Source: Bacillota bacterium (GTDB taxonomy: Bacteria > Bacillota > UBA4882 > UBA10575). From it: DNA of 9,794 bases. The DNA is taken from assembly GCA_012521315.1 (NCBI GenBank), contig JAAYMP010000011.1, positions 1 through 9,794 of the forward strand, given 5' to 3'. The notes under the pieces were generated by a model. It worked only from the letters and a program-made list of their open reading frames with translations, did not search any database and was not told where the DNA came from. Position 1 is the first letter of the stretch; every line of letters begins with the position of its first letter. Positions 6,316-9,794 of this stretch are shown one piece after another. The translations under genes and the position numbers were made by a program.

Positions 6316-7609
6316 ATAAAATACCCCAGATTTCCGGGTCTTCGTAACCCAAACGCCAGATTGCGACCCCACGGAGGTTGTATTTCTTGACCAATTCCAG
6401 TTTGGCGGCGGTACTCCGGCGGTTCTCGTACCATACTTCGTGGCGGACTCCGCCTTCGGTGTAGGTGAAATAGGGTGTTTTAAACTCTTCGTGCCACTCC
6501 GGGGTGACCTTGTGTTTCTTGATCAAGGATTGAATTGCCGTGTGGTTTAAAGCCCGTCCGGAACGGTCGTTCCAGTCGTACCCATAGGCGGCAATGCCCA
6601 TGACCAGTTTTTGCGGGGCGAAATAACGGAGCGCATAAGTCAAGACGCTGTCGACCCAGGGTTGGGAAGCGACCGGACCGGCCGGTCCACCCGCATAATG
6701 CTGATCATAAGTCATCAGGACCGCCAAGTCCAGGTAGGGGGCGATTGCTTCATAGTCGTAGGCCCCCGACCAAGCGGACCATTCTTCCGCTGCTGTTTTC
6801 GCGGGCAAGGCGGCGGTGACCAGTAAATTGTTGGCCCGTAAAGTGGCGGCCAGTTCCCGCAAGAAGGCGGTTAAATAAGGCCGGTCGGCCGGGGGGACGC
6901 CTTCAAAGTCAATGTTGACCCCGGAATACCCGTTGTCCTTAAGCAGATTGAGGATCTCCCGGATGGCCGTACTCCGGGCGGATTTATTTCTCAACAGGGA
7001 ACTTACGGTCTTTTTGTTAAAGCTGGAAGAGGAATCAATGTTGGTGACGACGGCCAAGATCTTTGTCCCGGTCCCCTTTGCCGCCTGGATCAGCTGGGGT
7101 TTAGTCTGGCCGCTGATTTTTCCGTTCTGCTCGACCCGGTAAAAGAAAGGGGCGATGCTCGTAATGGTGTCGGTATTTTGCGTAAAGGAAGATAAGGCGC
7201 GGGTGTCGCCATTATAACTCTCCGCATAATAGCCAAAGATTTCCCGTTGTTGCAGAGTAGCTGGAACCGTAACATAACCGGGTTTTACGGCCCATTTGAC
7301 AATCCAGCCGGAACTGCCTTGGTCGTCGGTCACTTGGTACCAGCCGTCCTTTTCGTCCTGGACGGTAAGGACCGTTCCCTTTTGAAGCTGGCGTATGACG
7401 TTTGCTTTGGTTACGGGTTCTGACCGCATGCTGACTGCTTCCGCCGAAACCGCGACGGTGGAAGGTAAATTCGAGACCATGGAGGGGGCTTGCCCGGGGC
7501 CGGTGGTGGGCGGGAGGTGCGGGTCGGTTGTTTCACCGCCGCCACCAAACAGCGCAGAAGAAAGGTAGACTAGTAGCGCCAGAACGGTGGTGAGAATGTT
7601 TTGCTCCAT
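6314..7609 (-). CDS. Secreted or membrane-anchored SH3b-GH18 glycosidase, spore/cell-wall type
   Basis: 431 residues. Residues ~5-21 are one hydrophobic segment (signal peptide or anchor), unusual in having no basic residue before it (MEQN). A Pro/Gly-rich linker (~22-50) follows, then a bacterial SH3 domain (~52-109: VSMRSEP...KGTVLTV...GWYQV...GWIVKWAV) that usually binds cell wall. Residues ~122-431 are a GH18 barrel. The active-site strand reads SGVNIDFEG, keeping Asp234 and the proton donor Glu236, but with Ser229 and Asn232 at the first two acidic positions of the DxxDxDxE chitinase motif. MTYDQH (299-304) and the last-strand Trp418 (GVAIWRL) are present. This variant resembles YaaH/SleL-like spore cortex glycosidases, so peptidoglycan is a more likely substrate than chitin (inference). 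The ATG has a GAGGGG site 7 bases upstream. It is transcribed alone. Confidence 0.9.
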   Translation of the reverse strand: MEQNILTTVLALLVYLSSALFGGGGETTDPHLPPTTGPGQAPSMVSNLPSTVAVSAEAVSMRSEPVTKANVIRQLQKGTVLTVQDEKDGWYQVTDDQGSSGWIVKWAVKPGYVTVPATLQQREIFGYYAESYNGDTRALSSFTQNTDTITSIAPFFYRVEQNGKISGQTKPQLIQAAKGTGTKILAVVTNIDSSSSFNKKTVSSLLRNKSARSTAIREILNLLKDNGYSGVNIDFEGVPPADRPYLTAFLRELAATLRANNLLVTAALPAKTAAEEWSAWSGAYDYEAIAPYLDLAVLMTYDQHYAGGPAGPVASQPWVDSVLTYALRYFAPQKLVMGIAAYGYDWNDRSGRALNHTAIQSLIKKHKVTPEWHEEFKTPYFTYTEGGVRHEVWYENRRSTAAKLELVKKYNLRGVAIWRLGYEDPEIWGIL

Positions 7610-7644
7610 TTAATTACCCCTCGTGTTAACATAAATTAAACTGC

Positions 7645-7692
7645 TTTATTTACATTCGCGCTCCGCGGAGCAGAACCTTTATGTAGATTAAA
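7645..7692. repeat. Composite dyad in the GH18 leader
   Basis: A perfect 12-base palindrome GCTCCGCGGAGC (7660-7671) is nested within a longer imperfect inverted repeat: TTTATTTACAT at 7645-7655 against ATGTAGATTAAA at 7681-7692, complementary at 9 of 11 positions. The two are slightly off-centre (internal loops of 4 and 9 bases). If the candidate promoter at 7700-7729 is real, this would fold at the extreme 5' end of the GH18 mRNA; it could equally be an operator. Confidence 0.5.
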
Positions 7693-7699
7693 CCAGATT

Positions 7700-7729
7700 A
7701 GTATAGAACTGCAAAAGATAAGGGGTGAA
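7700..7729 (-). promoter_or_regulatory. Candidate promoter of the GH18 gene
   Basis: On the minus strand, TTCACC (7724-7729) and TATACT (7700-7705) are 18 bases apart, matching 4 of 6 and 5 of 6 consensus bases. Predicted start is near 7693, giving a leader of ~84 bases. A sporulation-sigma promoter could not be confirmed or excluded. Confidence 0.4.
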
Positions 7730-7784
7730 GCGGTCACTGACGATTATTGTTTAGTAAAGGATTGATTGCAATTGCCCGCCAATG

Positions 7785-7800
7785 AAAGGGTTTTCCCTTT
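7785..7800. repeat. Small perfect hairpin upstream of M16
   Basis: AAAGGG-TTTT-CCCTTT, a 6-bp stem with a four-base loop and no T-tract on either side, so not a normal terminator. It lies about 150 bases before the M16 start. Its role is unknown. Confidence 0.35.
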
Positions 7801-7931
7801 GGATCGCGAATAAAAATGGGTCCCAAGATCTTTAATTAAAAAAATAAACCACGTGCTGCGCGAACCACAATAGAAGAGGATTGATTCCGTTGTCGATTTT
7901 ATGGAGAAGATGATTGATGAAGAATCGGAAT

Positions 7932-7937
7932 GAGGAG
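7932..7937 (+). promoter_or_regulatory. Ribosome binding site for the M16 gene
   Basis: GAGGAG, 9 bases before the ATG at 7947. A competing GGAGAAG (7903-7909) could serve an ATG at 7917, adding ten residues, but the family normally begins only a few residues before the conserved LENGL. Confidence 0.6.
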
Positions 7938-7946
7938 ATTTCACGA

Positions 7947-9227
7947 ATGTCAAACCGGACAAAACTGGAAAACGGCTTAACTTTAGTTTACGAATACATC
8001 CCCAGCGTTCGTTCCGTGGCGATCGGTTATTGGGTCGCCTGCGGTTCAAGGAACGAATCCCCGGCGGAACAGGGCATCTCCCACTTGCTCGAACACATGC
8101 TCTTTAAAGGGACAGCACAAAGGTCGGCCCGGCAGATTGCCGAGACCATCGATGCGGTGGGGGGGCATTTGAACGCTTTTACGACAAAAGAATACACCTG
8201 TTATTACGTAAAAATTCTCGATCAACACCTCCGTTTGGGCCTGGAGTTGCTGGCCGATATGGTGATCAACCCCCTGTTTGCCCCGGAAGAATTGGAAAAA
8301 GAAAAAAATGTCATCCTCGAAGAGGTGCGGATGTACGAAGACAATCCTGATGAATTAATCTACGACCTAATGATCCAGGCTTTGTTGAAAGACCATCCGC
8401 TCGGCCACCCGATCCTCGGCACCCCGGAAAGTATCGTCCGGACGAGCCGGGGTGATTTAATCCGCTTTAAAGAACGATTTTACACGCCGGACAATTCTTG
8501 TCTGGCCATTGCTGGTAATTTCGAGGTCGATCGCCTGGTCGAGGAGTGTAATGCCTTTTGGCGAAATCTGCAGGGGAGTTTTTCCCCGGGGGCGAGCAGC
8601 CCGGTCCAGACCGCAGGGACGACCTGTTTGCGGAAGAAAGACACCGAACAGGTACACCTTTGTATCGGGGTGCCCGGTTTCCACCGGAAACACCAGGACC
8701 GTTATTCTTTATTGGTCCTCAACAATCTCTTGGGGGGGAGCTCTTCCTCCCGCTTGTTCCAGGAGTTAAGGGAAGAGCGCGGACTGGTCTATTCGACCGG
8801 CGCTTATTACTCGGCTTTCCGGGATACCGGTTTGTTCTCCATCTACGCCGGAATCAGCCGGAAAAACTTTCCCCGGGTTCTTGCCCTGATCTGGAAAGAG
8901 CTGAAGCGCCTAAGGGAAGAGCCGGTCCCGACCGAAGAGTTGAACCGGGCAAAGGAACAGATCAAAGGGAACCTCTGGCTTAGCCTGGAGAATACCACCA
9001 ACCGGATGACCCGCTTGGCCAAGTCCGAATTATTCTATGGCCGCTTTATCCCGCCCGATGAGGTTTTGACGGCGGTGGAACGGGTGACCGCGGAAGATTT
9101 GATCCGGATCTCCAGCGGTCTTTTCCAGGAAGAACAGGTCACCTTAGCCGCGCTGGGGCCTTTCCAAGACGAGGACGAAGCGGTTGCCGAAGGATGGAAG
9201 AATGATGTTGCCACCGATCCAGATTAA
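7947..9227 (+). CDS. M16-family zinc metallopeptidase (YmxG/MlpA, mitochondrial-processing-peptidase type)
   Basis: 426 residues, the usual length of the two-domain bacterial M16B peptidases. The N-terminal domain has the inverted zinc motif HLLEH at 46-50 (ligands His46 and His50, catalytic Glu49) and the third ligand Glu126 in ILEEVRMYED, 76 residues on, as the family requires. It opens with the typical KLENGLTLVYE...VRSVAIGYWV. The C-terminal domain carries RLFQELREERGLVYS (~269-283), the conserved Arg/Tyr region that helps bind substrate. No signal peptide is seen, so it is probably cytoplasmic, degrading peptides or processing proteins; the native substrate is unknown. All catalytic residues are present. 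The stop lies 26 bases inside dut, so the two genes share a transcript. In Bacillota this peptidase often lies near pnp and spore dipicolinate genes, none of which is visible here. Confidence 0.93.
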   Translation: MSNRTKLENGLTLVYEYIPSVRSVAIGYWVACGSRNESPAEQGISHLLEHMLFKGTAQRSARQIAETIDAVGGHLNAFTTKEYTCYYVKILDQHLRLGLELLADMVINPLFAPEELEKEKNVILEEVRMYEDNPDELIYDLMIQALLKDHPLGHPILGTPESIVRTSRGDLIRFKERFYTPDNSCLAIAGNFEVDRLVEECNAFWRNLQGSFSPGASSPVQTAGTTCLRKKDTEQVHLCIGVPGFHRKHQDRYSLLVLNNLLGGSSSSRLFQELREERGLVYSTGAYYSAFRDTGLFSIYAGISRKNFPRVLALIWKELKRLREEPVPTEELNRAKEQIKGNLWLSLENTTNRMTRLAKSELFYGRFIPPDEVLTAVERVTAEDLIRISSGLFQEEQVTLAALGPFQDEDEAVAEGWKNDVATDPD

Positions 9228-9660
9228 AGTTAAAAAGTTGCCCCATGCCGGCGATCTCCCTTTGCCGCAGTACATGACCGACGGTGCGGCGGGCATGGAT
9301 CTGCTGGCGGCGGTCGATGGGGAACTGCTGCTTCCTGCCGGGGAGTACGCTTTGGTTCCAACCGGGATTGCCATCGCCCTGCCGGCGGGTTACGAGGGAC
9401 AGATCCGGCCCCGTAGTGGTTTGGCGGCCAAATTCGGGGTTACGGTTTTGAATGCCCCGGGGACCATTGACCAAGACTACCGGGGTGAGATTAAAGTACT
9501 TTTAATCAACCATGGGCGGAACGGGTTTCGGATTAAACGGGGCGACCGCATTGCCCAGCTGGTGGTGGCTTCGGTGGTGCGGGGTACGTGGCTCCCCTGC
9601 CTTGAGTTGGAAGAGACCGGGCGCGGGGACGGCGGTTTTGGCCATACCGGGCGGCGTTGA
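9202..9660 (+). CDS. dut: dUTP diphosphatase (deoxyuridine 5'-triphosphate nucleotidohydrolase)
   Basis: 152 residues, the standard size of the trimeric enzyme that hydrolyses dUTP to dUMP and pyrophosphate, keeping uracil out of DNA and feeding dTMP synthesis. All five motifs are present in order: AAGMDLLA (29-36), PRSG (70-73), GTIDQDYRGEI (87-97, with catalytic-site Asp90 and uracil-selecting Tyr93), RGDRIAQ (113-119) and the flexible C-terminal arm RGDGGFGHTGR (141-151). The arm has His where most bacterial enzymes have Ser (GGFGSTG); the Phe that stacks on the base is kept. The start is the ATG at 9202, 7 bases after AAGGA; an upstream in-frame TTG at 9184 has no good site. It overlaps the M16 gene by 26 bases, so translation may be coupled. 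Confidence 0.96.
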   Translation: MMLPPIQIKVKKLPHAGDLPLPQYMTDGAAGMDLLAAVDGELLLPAGEYALVPTGIAIALPAGYEGQIRPRSGLAAKFGVTVLNAPGTIDQDYRGEIKVLLINHGRNGFRIKRGDRIAQLVVASVVRGTWLPCLELEETGRGDGGFGHTGRR

Positions 9661-9679
9661 ACCGGGCGGCGCTCCCGCT

Positions 9680-9794
9680 TTAGTTTAAGGTTGAGGGAAT
9701 GATAAGATCAACAAGGCCGATGATGAGCGCGGCCGCCAGCAAACCTAACCAGGATAAATCAAGCGCGGCGCCGATCTTTAGGAAGACCAGCGCA
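9680..9794 (-). CDS. C-terminal fragment of a hydrophobic (membrane) protein, family unknown
   Basis: Only the last 37 codons are in the window; the gene begins beyond its right edge. The fragment reads ALVFLKIGAALDLSWLGLLA then AALIIGLVDLIIPSTLN and stop. It has two hydrophobic stretches, the second long enough to span a membrane, and ends shortly after it. It is convergent with dut, with 19 bases between the stops. The plus strand is also open here from an ATG at 9699, but that reading is Ser/Lys/Ala-rich and looks like the antisense shadow. The family cannot be assigned from so little. Confidence 0.55.
   Translation of the reverse strand, partial: ALVFLKIGAALDLSWLGLLAAALIIGLVDLIIPSTLN

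Larger units (their letters stand above)
7610..7946. other. Divergent intergenic region between GH18 and M16 genes
   Basis: 337 bases without a supported gene. It holds a candidate GH18 promoter (7700-7729, -), a composite dyad (7645-7692), a small perfect hairpin (7785-7800), an AT-rich palindrome TTTAATTAAA (7831-7840) and the M16 ribosome binding site (7932-7937). No convincing plus-strand promoter for M16-dut was found. No RNA gene or riboswitch is recognised. Confidence 0.7.

Noticed and set aside
7635..7693. ATTAAAC copies (7635-7641, 7687-7693) resembling the half-sites near 5534
   Set aside because: Short AT-rich heptamer in AT-rich intergenic DNA; spacing and orientation differ from the pot dyad, so chance is the simpler reading.
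8558..8983. Plus-strand frame of 141 residues inside the M16 gene
   Set aside because: Alternative frame of a gene with complete catalytic motifs; composition is Arg/Gly/Pro-rich, typical of a shadow.
9663..9685. Possible terminator after dut (CGGG/CCCG stem then CTTTAGTTT)
   Set aside because: A 4-bp stem and a broken T-run are too weak to call.
9699..9794. Plus-strand open frame starting ATG after GAGGG at the window end
   Set aside because: The opposite strand reads as a natural hydrophobic C-terminus with a stop, while this frame is low-complexity Ser/Ala/Lys.

Overview
The window looks like part of a Bacillota (Firmicutes) chromosome, most likely from a deep-branching clostridial-type lineage of moderate GC. 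The evidence is strong GGAGG-type ribosome binding sites, a consensus SigA-like promoter, a potABCD operon led by an XRE-cupin regulator, an SH3b-GH18 protein resembling the spore/cell-wall hydrolases of endospore formers, and an M16 peptidase next to dut. Species cannot be named from the sequence. No RNA gene, insertion sequence, prophage, CRISPR array or defence system was seen.

Layout. Bases 1-1083 (+) hold the 3' part of a chemoreceptor (HAMP end plus full signalling domain). A 19-bp perfect hairpin (1134-1182) separates it from a convergent minus-strand operon, 5505-1197, in transcription order XRE-cupin regulator, potA, potB, potC, potD. The four pot genes overlap by 4-7 bases each, implying translational coupling. 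The operon has a near-consensus promoter (5577-5605) followed by a TAAAC/GTTTA dyad that may be the regulator's operator. Divergent from it, 5805-6230 (+) encodes an unrecognised 141-residue membrane protein. It converges on an SH3b-GH18 protein (7609-6314, -) across a shared hairpin. A 337-base divergent intergenic region with dyads (7610-7946) precedes an M16 zinc peptidase (7947-9227, +), which overlaps dut (9202-9660, +). The window ends in the C-terminus of a minus-strand hydrophobic protein (9680-9794).

How the genes work together. PotABCD should form a complete ABC importer for spermidine/putrescine: PotD captures the polyamine outside, PotB and PotC form the channel, and PotA hydrolyses ATP. 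The regulator probably senses a polyamine or related metabolite through its cupin domain and controls the operon, including itself. The M16 peptidase and Dut share a transcript; Dut removes dUTP and makes dUMP. The chemoreceptor, membrane protein and GH18 protein are each transcribed alone.

The content is mostly recognisable housekeeping and accessory genes. The parts least explained by known families are the 141-residue membrane protein with its leader of start-less Shine-Dalgarno sequences, the dyads in the two divergent intergenic regions, and the divergent active site of the GH18 protein. I did not find a convincing new multi-gene system.
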